64,000 bases of DNA from Lachancea mirantina (lineage: Eukaryota; Ascomycota; Saccharomycetes; Saccharomycetales; Saccharomycetaceae): the NCBI GenBank assembly GCA_900074745.1, contig LT598468.1, positions 1,364,001 to 1,428,000 on the forward strand, read 5' to 3'. The translations under genes and the position numbers were made by a program. The notes below the pieces were generated by a model. That model was not told the origin of the DNA. It saw only the letters and a list, made by a program, of their open reading frames with translations, and made no database searches. Of the stretch, positions 17,866 through 27,200 are shown piece by piece; positions within the stretch are counted from its first letter, which is position 1, and each line of letters begins with the position of its first letter.

Positions 17866-19016
17866 GCTATGTGCAAATGCAGTAAAAATAGGCCAAAATT
17901 GATGCCGAAAAGACCAAATTAAACACCGTTTTCAGCGCTTTCCGATTCTAGTCACCACTAAAACCAGCAATTCAATATCAAAGCTCCCAAAAGGCTTCAA
18001 TTGCTTCCAAAACCACTGTTAAATTTCCTTGATTTCGGATTTTGATTTTTTCGTCAAACTTCAAAACCTCTTTTTTTCCTTCTCTGCTCTTAAAGATGAC
18101 TCTTAGCCCAAATCAAGACGCACCCGGAAACAATTTGGAACTATCGCATTGTCAATGAGTGTCTCACCCCTTTCCCTTTAAGTATTCCGCCTTTCCCAGT
18201 GGGCTGTATCGTATCTAATTGTTCCAAAACGCTCCAGTGTCGGAACCTGATATCCGTAAGCGATTGAGCTTCTTATCGTATTCCTAATGGGAAAGGGCGG
18301 ATTTCAATGTGCGCACGTAAGCAGAAACGGGAAAGGGTCCCGAGAGAAGGTAGGAGTCGTTCGTTGATCATGACTCGAGCTGGCGGAGAAAAGTTTGTCG
18401 TCGGACCTTTAGTTGCGCCAAAGGGTGTACGGGCTTTTCAATAAAATCACGTGATATCTTAAATTTCGGACAAAATGATAACTCTTGTGGTGCACGGGGT
18501 TTGAGCAAGATGTGTGGGTTTAGATTTTTAAAAGTCGCGTGACTATAGTATCACTAGACACGAACAACCCTCACCTCTGCCCCCTGAGCTATCCCTAAAT
18601 TTTCTCGAGCGGCTAAGGAGGATCTTTCCAAGAGGAACTACTCGCAAGTACCGGAGCCAGTGGGTAACTCGGATGTAAGGTGTGCTATGACAATGGCGAT
18701 ACATACACGGCAGCATAGCCACTGCAGTATGGAGACGACGGGACGGGCGGTGGAGTTCAGACAGTTCCGCGCAGCGTCGGCGCCTGTAGTAGTAGCAGGT
18801 ACCCAACAGGAGGAAATGAACCTGCAGGATTATCACGTGATCAGCATACGGAACCGGGTATCAAACGGGTATTGCGTACAAAGGGATATCACTTGATACG
18901 CTAATGCTAACCCCAGACCTCTGCCGTGCCCCAAGCAGCCTGAGAAATGAGACACACGCCTCCTGCAAAGGCATGTATCCGCCTCTAGATCACACAACGC
19001 GTCTTTGCAACGACGA
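17866..19016. other. long divergent intergenic region between ALT and XDJ1
   Basis: About 1.15 kb holds the promoters of both genes. Visible items are a TGACTCT Gcn4-like site at 18097-18103 (about 230 bp before the ALT start), four copies of the 8-mer CCTTTCCC or its complement between 18169 and 18336, two CACGTG boxes (18448-18453 and 18834-18839), two CGGGTAT Reb1-like cores near 18855-18872, and one ACGCGT at 18997-19002 just before XDJ1. Short ORFs on both strands here start at non-conserved positions and look spurious. Confidence 0.6.
18169..18336. promoter_or_regulatory. cluster of four CCTTTCCC motifs
   Basis: CCTTTCCC occurs at 18169-18176 and 18190-18197, and its complement GGGAAAGG at 18289-18296 and 18329-18336. 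This is two direct copies followed by two inverted copies within 170 bp. Chance would give well under one copy in this span. I cannot name the factor with certainty. It lies in the ALT-XDJ1 divergent promoter and could serve either gene. Confidence 0.35.
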
Positions 19017-20237
19017 ATGGACCCCTACGATACGCTGGGTGTGGACTCGAGTGCGACGCAAGACGAGATTCGCAGGGCGTATCGCCGTCTCGCACTACAG
19101 CACCACCCCGACAAAGTCAGTGATGAGTCCCTGCGAGAGAAGAGTGAGATCAGATTCAAAGAAATTGCAGCCGCGTATGAGCTGCTGAGTGACGAGCAAC
19201 GGCGCCGCAATTACGATCTGTACGGTCAGACTGATGGAGAGCCCGGCATGTCGTTTGGCGAGGACGATTTCGCCAGTTTCTTTCAGCAGTTCAACCAAAA
19301 CGGGTACGATGAACCCGCCGCGGGCACTCAAAGGGCGACACGAACGCCCGACGTGCATGTAACCCTCAAGCTTACTATGCAAGAGCTTTTCAACGGGCGC
19401 ACTATCCGATTCCAGGCAAAACGCGATGTCGTGTGTCCGAAATGTCACGGTGAAGGGTGCCGCAAGAAGGCGGCTCGCAACTTGCCCGCTTGCGAGAGCT
19501 GCGGCGGTCAGGGCGTGCGTCAGAACTTGCGGAGAGTCGGACCGGGCTTTGTGACCCGTGAAACTGTCAAGTGTGAACGTTGTCGTGGTACGGGCCGCGT
19601 TATCAAGCCCGAAGACCGATGCCGGAAATGCCACGGAAATCGCACCGTCAGCGAGACAAAGCCTCTCTCCGTTTACGTGCCTCGAGGGTCTCGCCATGGC
19701 GACAAAATTGTGCTAGATGAACAGGCCGACGAAGAACCTGGAAAGTCTGTTGGAAATCTCGTTTTCGACATCGAAGAAGATGCGTCGAGCAGCAATCTAG
19801 AGCGCCGCGGCGATGATCTGTACACAGAGCTAACGGTATCACTAGCAGAGGCTCTGGGTGGGTTTGAGCGCGACGTGTGCAAGACGTTAGATGATCGTGC
19901 CCTCAGACTATCTGTTCCTGCAGGTCGCGTCATAAGGCCCGGGAATTATGTTAGATTTCCAAAAGAAGGATGGCCTCTCGACGATAACGGACGCAAATTT
20001 GGCGATCTTTACGTTCAGATGCACATTCAATTCCCACCAGATTTTTGGTTTACCGAACGCGCCGATGTACAAACGTTGCAAAACATTTTACCTCAAGTGG
20101 CTAAACCATCATTTGACGCAGACCAATCTAACACTGAGACAGTTCAAAAATTTGATGTCATTGAATCAGCAAATGACCTACCCCATTATCTCAACGAAGA
20201 AAACGATGCACAGGGTCCTCAATGTGCGCAACAGTAA
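19017..20237 (+). CDS. XDJ1: Xdj1, DnaJ-type (Hsp40 class A) co-chaperone
   Basis: Xdj1 is a J-domain co-chaperone of Hsp70, reported at the outer mitochondrial membrane where it helps protein import. The product has 406 residues from the ATG at 19017, against 459 in S. cerevisiae (YLR090W). The J domain covers residues 2-62 with the HPD motif at 30-32. There is little G/F-rich linker. Four zinc repeats follow (CPKCHGEG, CESCGGQG, CERCRGTG, CRKCHGNR, about residues 134-205), then the two C-terminal client-binding beta domains ending near residue 345. Upstream in-frame codons back to a TTG do not look conserved. It converges on PDS1 with 116 bp between. Confidence 0.95.
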   Translation: MDPYDTLGVDSSATQDEIRRAYRRLALQHHPDKVSDESLREKSEIRFKEIAAAYELLSDEQRRRNYDLYGQTDGEPGMSFGEDDFASFFQQFNQNGYDEPAAGTQRATRTPDVHVTLKLTMQELFNGRTIRFQAKRDVVCPKCHGEGCRKKAARNLPACESCGGQGVRQNLRRVGPGFVTRETVKCERCRGTGRVIKPEDRCRKCHGNRTVSETKPLSVYVPRGSRHGDKIVLDEQADEEPGKSVGNLVFDIEEDASSSNLERRGDDLYTELTVSLAEALGGFERDVCKTLDDRALRLSVPAGRVIRPGNYVRFPKEGWPLDDNGRKFGDLYVQMHIQFPPDFWFTERADVQTLQNILPQVAKPSFDADQSNTETVQKFDVIESANDLPHYLNEENDAQGPQCAQQ

Positions 20238-20353
20238 GCATACGCATATACGGGTATTTGCGCCTCGACACCGGGGCCTGACTCGTGAAATGAAATTCAA
20301 AAACAACCTATTTCAAAAAACAACATGCATGTATATATTGTGTACTATAAACC

Positions 20354-21250
20354 TCATTCTAGCAAAGCTTCTAGTTCTTCTGTGCTTAGTCCCGTTCCTG
20401 GATAGGATGGCTCAATGACGGTCGACTCCAGCGGAAAAACGATCTGTGCAGGGCGTTTTCCCCGAGCAGCCATGTCATTTTCAGGCCGTGCCTTTGGTGA
20501 GTCCTCTTCAGAAACATCTTGATCCAGATCAAGTGGCAAAAGCTGCAATTTAAATTCCCGACCGTCAGAGTCGCCGTCGGAGTCCTCATCGCGGATTGAA
20601 AAAGGCGCGTCCTTTTGCAAGTTCCCTATTTGAGTCTGTGTAAACCGCGTATACCCATCGGGCTCGTAAGGTAACGCTGGTGCCCGCGGCGGTATGGTTT
20701 CCACTTCCATGTCACTATCTGTGTCAATGTCAGCATCTTTGGTGTCGGGCAAAAGCTTCAAGATGCCATTTCGTGTCTCTAGCAATCCGCCTTGTGCCTC
20801 TTCGTCGATGTCACCTTCTCGACGCCTGCCCAACGCAGCCTTGAGTCTCGTAGTCAGCGGGTTCTGTTCGTCGTCGTCATCGTCGCTCGGCGATTCTGCT
20901 TCTTCCTCCTGCATGTCCTTCAGTACGAGGCTCTTGATTCGGGGCGCGCCCTTCGAGTTCAATACGGGTGCGGATACGGCACCGGGTCCGCGCCCACTGC
21001 CGCTGATGAAACTACCCGTATGCGTCACTTTGGGCCTGCCCGCTTTTGCACCGGCCTGTTTCATCCCATTTTTCCGTATCAAAAAGCTACCAGTCTTGTT
21101 GTTGTCTTTGCTTGCAAGGGGTCGCCTGGACCCAGTTTTTTTCGGCGATTTATCCTTCAAATACGAATGCGATCGGTTTAAAAGATGTCTTGGAGTTGTA
21201 GGAACATCCACAGTGTTCAGAACACCATTTTCCTTGTCGTCCTGACCCAT
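20354..21250 (-). CDS. PDS1: Pds1, securin
   Basis: Securin binds and inhibits separase Esp1 until anaphase, when APC/C-Cdc20 destroys it. The product has 298 residues from the ATG at 21250 (a TTG precedes it directly), against 373 in S. cerevisiae (YDR113C). The N terminus carries a KEN box at residues 6-8 (DDKENGVL) and a candidate D-box RHLL at 21-24. A basic, Ser/Lys-rich section (SYLKDKSPKKTGSRRP) follows, typical of Cdk sites and nuclear targeting. The C-terminal half is acidic (DDDDDEQN, DIDTDSDMEVE) and ends in the separase-binding part. Sequence is weakly conserved overall, so the call rests on motifs, composition and position next to the bL34m gene. APC4, encoding a subunit of the ligase that destroys it, lies 6 kb away. 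Confidence 0.9.
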   Translation of the reverse strand: MGQDDKENGVLNTVDVPTTPRHLLNRSHSYLKDKSPKKTGSRRPLASKDNNKTGSFLIRKNGMKQAGAKAGRPKVTHTGSFISGSGRGPGAVSAPVLNSKGAPRIKSLVLKDMQEEEAESPSDDDDDEQNPLTTRLKAALGRRREGDIDEEAQGGLLETRNGILKLLPDTKDADIDTDSDMEVETIPPRAPALPYEPDGYTRFTQTQIGNLQKDAPFSIRDEDSDGDSDGREFKLQLLPLDLDQDVSEEDSPKARPENDMAARGKRPAQIVFPLESTVIEPSYPGTGLSTEELEALLE

Positions 21251-22816
21251 CAAGAGCCTTTTTTGGTTCCTGCTTGGTTTTGTTTGTTTACTTTGTGATG
21301 CTCGATTTAAAAGGTTGTTGATTTTTCAAGATCCCGTATGCAATCACAGAGATGGGAAAAGTCGAAGCGATGAGCAATTGAATATCATGTTGTACGCAGG
21401 ACTTGAATTATACTCAGTCGCTACAGACGGATGTTCTGCTTGAGTCCAAGATCACAAAATACGGTGTTATATGAACTATACATACGAGGCTGTATGTCCA
21501 GCTTTCAGAGCGACCATATTGCAAGATTACGACGGGAATTCTAATGACTGAGGCTTACCGAAGTCGAGGGCACAGCTACTTATTTCTTTCCCAGGGGGGT
21601 TTTCGAAGAACTGATTGTCACGTGATCGGAGTGGCCGAAGGAGCCCTTTGGGGCTCGAATCGTTACAGGAGGCGGTTGAAGTCCAAATGATCTATTCATG
21701 TCCATGAGCTCATAACGCCGCTGCACATGAGCAATGATAAGAGAGAACTAGGAGAAATTCAATAGTCTCTTTTGCAAAGAGATGAGATGTTGAGGAACAA
21801 CCTTATTGTAGATATCGTATAAAAGAAGGCGATATGGCTAGCCTCGGAATTATTGCACCAGATAAGTTTAGAGGGACATATGTAGTAAACAGCTCATTGG
21901 TATTATGGAGAACTCTCGGTTACCAATCTAGTAGCCTCACTTTATTCCCGCTCATCGCCTATTACTTAGTGCAAAATAACTGGTAAAGTCTTTTCATGCG
22001 GCGCAGCCTATCTCGTCATTGACAATTTGGTTACAGCGGTAATCTGAGTCCATAAGTCTGTAGCTGAGACTGAAATCAATAAGACTCCAAGCGCTTCCTG
22101 GGACCCTCAAGCTGAGAGGGGTTATTCTGTCGTATTGATCACGTGATCTCAAGCTAACCGACCTTTTAATTCTAGTAAATACCTATAGCATATTCCCTTT
22201 AACATGAATACCCAATACTCGATGCTCAGTACTCGATACTCGGTATATTATGCTAGGTAATAGCTTTGAGTATCTATCACCGATGCTGGTTTTTGTCAAT
22301 GAACGAATGAAACTTAGTCCTTGAAGTTGTTTGATATTAAATTGCCATAACGTCTGTATGGTATTAGAACTTGGTGGTCAAGTCACTGCTCGGAGGCGGG
22401 GAGCAAAAAATTCAACGCTGCAGTGGCTTGTGGTTTGAGGGCTAAATTGCGACTCATGGCGACAGAATAATGTTGCTGGTCGACTCGAAACTGTATTGCT
22501 CAAGGGCATTATCGCGTTATTGCTCTAGGGGCTCACTGAGTGAGTACTCAGTGAGCACTCGCACTTGTACGGCAACAACCCACTTCACAACCCTCCAGGC
22601 TCGAAGCAAGTTGTGAATTCTACCCGGTTACGACCGGAGCTACTTAATCACGTATCATGTCAACCACTCTTGGCCCGGTTTACTACCTAATAGGTAAGCA
22701 ATGGGTAAATACTTCTATACGTGAATAGTGTTTCATCAATGATGAGTTACCACAGGTAATTGGCAAGACAGAAGAGATTTTGAAAGGCTCTCGGATGAGC
22801 GAGTATAAACGATGAA
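21251..22816. other. 1.6-kb gene-free region between PDS1 and GEP5
   Basis: This is the longest stretch without a supportable gene. No ORF of 60 codons occurs here. I see two CACGTG boxes (21619-21624 and 22140-22145), a 6-bp-arm hairpin GAGCCC/GGGCTC at 21641-21656, a run of near-repeats of ACTCGATACTCGGT type at about 22213-22248, and a perfect 11-bp-arm palindrome at 22531-22556. The promoters of PDS1 and GEP5 lie at its ends. No tRNA, snoRNA or centromere could be supported. An unannotated RNA or replication origin is possible but not shown. Confidence 0.5.
22531..22556. repeat. perfect inverted repeat, 11-bp arms
   Basis: GCTCACTGAGT, four bases GAGT, then ACTCAGTGAGC. The arms are exact complements and can form a short-loop hairpin or bind a dimeric protein. 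It lies about 260 bp before the GEP5 start. Confidence 0.7.
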
Positions 22817-22835
22817 ATGTCGATCAGTCGGCTGA
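22812..22835 (+). promoter_or_regulatory. overlapping upstream ORF at the GEP5 start
   Basis: An ATG at 22812 lies five bases before the GEP5 ATG in another frame and ends at TGA 22833-22835, after seven codons. Ribosomes that start there would end inside GEP5, so it should lower GEP5 output if the transcript includes it. Confidence 0.4.
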
Positions 22836-23626
22836 GTAGAGCCATTGAGAAGCTCCCGCTGGACATTCGAACCAACGAGTTGCTTATGCGTGTCGCTAGC
22901 GCTCAAAAACCGCTGCGCTTGGAACACATGATCGCGCAGTTCGAATCCACGAGAGAACCCAAACAGCTCGAAAACATTATCCATGAGCTGTATTTCCGGT
23001 GGAACAACGAATTGCCCGAACATTTGAAACGGTTTCGGCGATTCTACGCGGAATTGCGCGACCATTGGCCCTACGAACGGCACAGGGCGTTGCTCGCGAT
23101 GTCCAATCCAAGAGAAACTTCGGTACGCTACCTGTGGGTAAACAAATCGTCTGTCGCGCTCGAAAATTTACAACTCGAGAGGCACGGCTGGGCCTTGCAG
23201 GCCCAGCCATACTGCCTTTCGAACCTGGGGCGATCGTTGGTCATGCACGAGATATTTCACCACTGCTTGTTTCTCAAACGGTCGCCACGGCTCTGCAAAA
23301 ACAGAAAAGAAGTGCCCATTCCGATCGTTGAGATACCGCTGAATCCGCTAGGTCACGACATACCGGATGTTCGTATCAGGAATTTGTTCCGACGTAAAGT
23401 CGCCGAGACGTTTCGCCTGCTCGCGGAGGAGAACCCTCCCCTGTCCGACGAGTGTGAAAAGGCGCTCAGAAAAATCATCGAGTGTCCACAGCCGGCAAAC
23501 GGAGCATCCTCGCGGCAGTTGCGTCGTCTGTACCAGCGGAGTTGTCGCGGAGCCTACACTGTCCACCGGGATCCACAGGTGGGCCTGAATTTTATCGTAA
23601 GTCCCCTACTTAAAGATTTGATTTAG
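22817..23626 (+). CDS. GEP5: Gep5/Rrg5, mitochondrial genome maintenance factor
   Basis: GEP5 (YLR091W, also RRG5) is needed for respiratory growth and mitochondrial genome maintenance in S. cerevisiae and interacts genetically with prohibitins. The product has 269 residues, close to the family's 293. It has no named domain; the helical, Arg-rich chain includes YFRWNNELPEHLKRFRRFY near 55-75, MHEIFHHCLFLKRSPRLCKN near 142 and PIPIVEIPLNPLG near 167. The call rests on overall pattern and on the place between XDJ1 and SUL2 in the YLR track. A mitochondrial signal is likely but not striking. The start has a competing out-of-frame ATG five bases before it. Confidence 0.85.
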   Translation: MSISRLSRAIEKLPLDIRTNELLMRVASAQKPLRLEHMIAQFESTREPKQLENIIHELYFRWNNELPEHLKRFRRFYAELRDHWPYERHRALLAMSNPRETSVRYLWVNKSSVALENLQLERHGWALQAQPYCLSNLGRSLVMHEIFHHCLFLKRSPRLCKNRKEVPIPIVEIPLNPLGHDIPDVRIRNLFRRKVAETFRLLAEENPPLSDECEKALRKIIECPQPANGASSRQLRRLYQRSCRGAYTVHRDPQVGLNFIVSPLLKDLI

Positions 23627-23878
23627 CAGGCGAGGTCTACTAGGCCTACTGGCCGTGACGGCGAACACCGCCAGGGGTTTCTGCGGTCTTTCTTAAAGTA
23701 CGTGAGGGCCTCGTTGTCACATGGGTGAAGATCTGCTGAAAGTTGAAAAATTAACAACTTCCATGCAGTTGAAAATTTTGTTGTGAGAGAAGGACACGAA
23801 GATCAAGGCGTTAGAGGGGCAATTGGAAGGTCATTGTTGTATCCTGTTGGTTTTGGTTTGGTTAAGCGTAGGGTAGCG

Positions 23879-24214
23879 ATGAGTTTAAGTTTCAAAAGTG
23901 CGTTTTCCCTGTGCAACAGGAGGACTTTGACGAGTTTTTCGGGCTTCTCGCCGTTGAGAAACAGTATGGCAACGGGATCAATTTGCCGCACGAATTTGAT
24001 GCTCGGGGCTAGTCCCGAACCAGCTGTGCCGTCGTTCTTGGGCTCGGTACTGGGATTAACCCAGAGAAGATGGAAAAGCAGGGGAAACACATTTCAACCA
24101 AGTACTTTGAAAAGGAAAAGGAGAGTTGGATTCTTGGCCAGAGCGAAGAGCAAAATCGGATCCAAGATCCTCAAACGCCGGAAGGAAAAGGGTAGGTGGT
24201 ATTTGACGCACTAG
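23879..24214 (+). CDS. MRX14: mitochondrial ribosomal protein bL34m (YDR115W)
   Basis: This small, very basic protein of the mitochondrial large ribosomal subunit has 111 residues from the ATG at 23879, against 105 in S. cerevisiae. The N-terminal half is a mitochondrial presequence ([20 protein letters not shown]). The C-terminal 45 residues are the bacterial L34 core: [20 protein letters not shown] followed by [16 protein letters not shown]. An in-frame upstream GTG does not look like a real start. It converges on MRPL1, another mitoribosomal gene, and GEP5 lies before it, so three mitochondrial genes are clustered. Confidence 0.95.
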   Translation: MSLSFKSAFSLCNRRTLTSFSGFSPLRNSMATGSICRTNLMLGASPEPAVPSFLGSVLGLTQRRWKSRGNTFQPSTLKRKRRVGFLARAKSKIGSKILKRRKEKGRWYLTH

Positions 24215-24396
24215 CGTCGACACAGCATGTGCGTGTTCCTGTATATACGTAAGTACGATCCGTATGTGATCGAGTTTAAACCACAGCATTTTTGACCGGC
24301 GGAGGCGGCAAAGACTTCTGGTATTATCTACACGTGTGGCATGCGAGGCTGGGGTCGCTGGCTCGGCTTATATACAATTGGCATGGCATCAAAGAA

Positions 24397-25248
24397 TCAG
24401 GCAAAGTCGATCACGATTCCGGGACCGTGAGTCGAGGACAGCGTCGTCTGGCTGAGCAAGCTTGGTCTTTTCGTTTTCTGGTTTGAAAGCGCCTCTTTGA
24501 TCGACTTCTGAGCCGCAACGATATTCTCCAGGACCTGGCGGTCCGAGAAGCTTGATTTCGCTACGGCTATGCTGATGGCGTTCCCACGCTGCCGGAAAGG
24601 TAATGTGCCCATGCTATCTTTGATGAGACTTTCCAAGTCATCAGAAACTGTTCCCTTTTTCGCGCTGGGTAGAAGGCCCTTAGGTCCCAAGATACGTCCC
24701 AATTGAGAAGCCAGAAGATTAGCAATATCAGGTGTGGCTAAACTCTTGTCAAAGTCCAAGGAGACCTCGCCCTGTTTGATACGTTCCACCAGCTCAGGCC
24801 CACCAACGACATGGCAGTGATATTTTTCACGCGCCATTTGCGCCTGGGTCTCGTCACCAGTAAAAACAGCAACCCTGATGTCTTTTAATGGCTTGGGAAA
24901 CGAAACGTTGCCGCTCAATGCGGGTGACCCTCTTTCAGCGACCACGAGCGTCGTCAAACTGAGTGTCTGTTGTGTATGCGGCTGACCTACTTCAGCAGCC
25001 CGCAGAAATCGCAACGCCTTCGTTACAGGCATATAAAGCGGATGATCACTAGCAGGCTTTCTAGCCACGGCTTTTCGCTGAGCCATTCTCCTCATTTCTC
25101 TTCTCTTCACCTGATCTTTGGAAAGCTTCGAGCTTGTAGAAGCTGGGGCCTCTTCTGCCCCGGTAAAGGCAGAAGAATGGAACCGACTTACCCCATTTCT
25201 AACCGATATTGGCTGGCGAGTCAAACGCCTCGAAAAGGTAGACAGCAT
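24397..25248 (-). CDS. MRPL1: mitochondrial ribosomal protein uL1m (Mrpl1)
   Basis: L1 protein of the mitochondrial large ribosomal subunit. The product has 283 residues from the ATG at 25248, against 285 in S. cerevisiae (YDR116C). The N terminus MLSTFSRRLTRQPISVRNG is a presequence. The body carries SLYMP-like HPLYMPVTKALRFLRAAEVG, SFPKPLKDIRVAVFTGDE, the signature LGRILGPKGLLPSAKKGTV, and MGTLPFRQRGNAISI. Two further in-frame ATGs upstream (25302 and 25359) would add 18 or 37 residues; family length and the MLS start favour 25248. Confidence 0.94.
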   Translation of the reverse strand: MLSTFSRRLTRQPISVRNGVSRFHSSAFTGAEEAPASTSSKLSKDQVKRREMRRMAQRKAVARKPASDHPLYMPVTKALRFLRAAEVGQPHTQQTLSLTTLVVAERGSPALSGNVSFPKPLKDIRVAVFTGDETQAQMAREKYHCHVVGGPELVERIKQGEVSLDFDKSLATPDIANLLASQLGRILGPKGLLPSAKKGTVSDDLESLIKDSMGTLPFRQRGNAISIAVAKSSFSDRQVLENIVAAQKSIKEALSNQKTKRPSLLSQTTLSSTHGPGIVIDFA

Positions 25249-25412
25249 CGTCCAACAAGGCTTAAACAATCGGCCTTTAACGGTAATGACGAAGTCCTTC
25301 ATTAGCTTAATTTCACCTGTCAATTGGTCGAAAAATTTCAAGACGTTGAAAGTGATCATAACACTTCATCGGCCTTTGGCTATTCCAATACCTCGTTGGT
25401 GAGCTTGTGAGC

Positions 25413-27122
25413 CTAGTGCTGACGCTTCTTCTTAGGCTTGATCTTGTTCGTAAAGTCAATCCACTTGGTAGGTATTCCATGCTCATTCAAAATTTCGATC
25501 GCTGTGGGTCCGTGGGGTCCTTGAACCGTCACTTCTGGTGTCTTTGGTGAAGAAACGGTCTCACCAATCGTTGTGGAACCGCTGCATTTCTTGCGCAGTT
25601 CACTAGCGAGCTCGCTGGCATCGATGTCGAATTTGTCGAAATTCGAGACTTTTGTAACGACTTTTCTTCCAATTTTCATTTCCGTAACGATCTTAATTTG
25701 AGGAATGCTTCCTCTTAGTGAATTTTTGAAAAGTGAGGAGCCATCGGGTCTCACGACTACGAAATGCTCACCAAAGTTGTGTGCTAGTAGAGGCTCCATT
25801 ATTTGAGCCCTTGGAACAATTCTCTTGGCGTTTTCTTTTTTCGTCGCGCGATTCACCATGGAAAACAGTAGATCATCAAGAATAATGGTCGCTTTGTTCT
25901 CCGGGTTAACCAGCTTTTTCGCTGTGATATAGTTGTCCACGGCAGCTTTAACGTCTTGTTTTGAGAACAAGTGATTAGGTGGCAGATCAGTAACCTTGAC
26001 AAAGTCTTTGGCATTGCTCAAGGGCTTGTAAAGTGAATGCGCGGCCAACATTGTAGTTTTATCACTCTTAGACGTAGTTGTCGTCCCCTTGTCACTAGCT
26101 GGGTCTCCACGTCTGTAAGGTACAAAGCTTTTGAGTTCTGTTTTGTCCTTGGTGGCACCAACAACAGTTATGTCGTCACCTTTGCCTTTGAGCTTCAAAA
26201 ACCCTTCCTTTTCGAAGTGTTTGAGAAACTTAGAACTTTTCTTCCAGCTGGACTTCTTTATGTTCACCTGGGAGTGATCCACCGGCGGCAGATTCCGCAA
26301 GATGTGGTTTGAGACGAAGTTCGAAGCACTAATAGGGAGATCAACTGCCGGTTCTTGGGTCAATGTGTAGTACAAGGAACGGGTTATAAAGTGATCCACT
26401 TCATTTACTGAGAGTTGCTCGAGCTGCTCACTTACGTCCTCAAAAGCGGCAATGGGCTCCTTGGGCTCGGCCCCATGCTTGAAGTTCTCAGCGCCTTTCT
26501 CATTCTTATTCTCCACAAAGTCCTCCTCGTCTTCAGACTCTGTTGAGACGTCCGCCATTTCTCCAAGGTCGGGAGGTTGCAACTTGATCTTCATACCTTT
26601 GCATAGCTGGTCATCGAAGTGATGGACAATTTCGACGGCAACACCTGTCTGACCTACAACGCGCTCGAAAGAGGGTAAATCCAGTTGAACAATGCCAATG
26701 GCCTTTACAGTCCGTGGATATTTCGTGCTAGCCACTCCAACCAACGCAGTTTTCTTGCAACATGCGTCGAAAGGCGGAACAGTGCCGGGAAGCATGAGAT
26801 TAGCACCTTGTAGCAGTTTTTCTTCAACAACGTATTCATGCGCTAGAACAATCGGCAATAGATTCGGGTTTTCCCAGCAAGTGTATACAGTGGGATAAAG
26901 CAACTCACTAAACTTCTCTTTGAACCATATCGGAGTGTTTTGATCGTCCGTATAGACAATGCCAGTGGTAAAAGGTGTCTTGAACGTAGTTTGCTTCACG
27001 ATTTGCGAAGGAAAAGCGTAATCACCCTGTTCAACCTGTTCTTTACATGTTGTCAACAGCTTCTTCCGCTCCGAATTCTTAAGGTTACTCAGGGCCTTGA
27101 TATGTGGTTCTTTCTTGAACAT
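25413..27122 (-). CDS. TMA64: Tma64, eIF2D-type ribosome recycling factor
   Basis: Tma64 is the yeast eIF2D homolog. It acts with Tma20 and Tma22 to recycle 40S subunits after termination. The product has 569 residues from the ATG at 27122 (MFKKEPHIKALSNLKNSERK, the family start), against 565 in S. cerevisiae (YDR117C). The N-terminal domain is followed by a PUA domain at about 90-175 (LMLPGTVPPFD, KTALVGVASTKYPRTVKAIGI), an acidic linker, winged-helix and SWIB/MDM2-like parts in the middle, and a C-terminal SUI1 domain (IKIVTEMKIGRKVVTKVSNF, GPHGPTAIEILNEHGIPTKW). Upstream in-frame ATGs would overlap the APC4 leader and are not conserved. It diverges from APC4 with only 78 bp between starts. 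Confidence 0.96.
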   Translation of the reverse strand: MFKKEPHIKALSNLKNSERKKLLTTCKEQVEQGDYAFPSQIVKQTTFKTPFTTGIVYTDDQNTPIWFKEKFSELLYPTVYTCWENPNLLPIVLAHEYVVEEKLLQGANLMLPGTVPPFDACCKKTALVGVASTKYPRTVKAIGIVQLDLPSFERVVGQTGVAVEIVHHFDDQLCKGMKIKLQPPDLGEMADVSTESEDEEDFVENKNEKGAENFKHGAEPKEPIAAFEDVSEQLEQLSVNEVDHFITRSLYYTLTQEPAVDLPISASNFVSNHILRNLPPVDHSQVNIKKSSWKKSSKFLKHFEKEGFLKLKGKGDDITVVGATKDKTELKSFVPYRRGDPASDKGTTTTSKSDKTTMLAAHSLYKPLSNAKDFVKVTDLPPNHLFSKQDVKAAVDNYITAKKLVNPENKATIILDDLLFSMVNRATKKENAKRIVPRAQIMEPLLAHNFGEHFVVVRPDGSSLFKNSLRGSIPQIKIVTEMKIGRKVVTKVSNFDKFDIDASELASELRKKCSGSTTIGETVSSPKTPEVTVQGPHGPTAIEILNEHGIPTKWIDFTNKIKPKKKRQH

Positions 27123-27200
27123 GGCTTTCACTGGTGTTGGTGATGAGTTGATCATTTTCATTATAAGAACTTGTTCTGTGCTGAACATCATGAACTAGAG

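Noticed and set aside
18543-18896. Short ORFs between ALT and XDJ1
   Set aside because: They lie on both strands over the same bases with no conserved pattern.
21612-21760. GTCACGTG as a possible CDEI of a point centromere
   Set aside because: No AT-rich CDEII or CCGAA-type CDEIII follows; CACGTG is common in this window's promoters.
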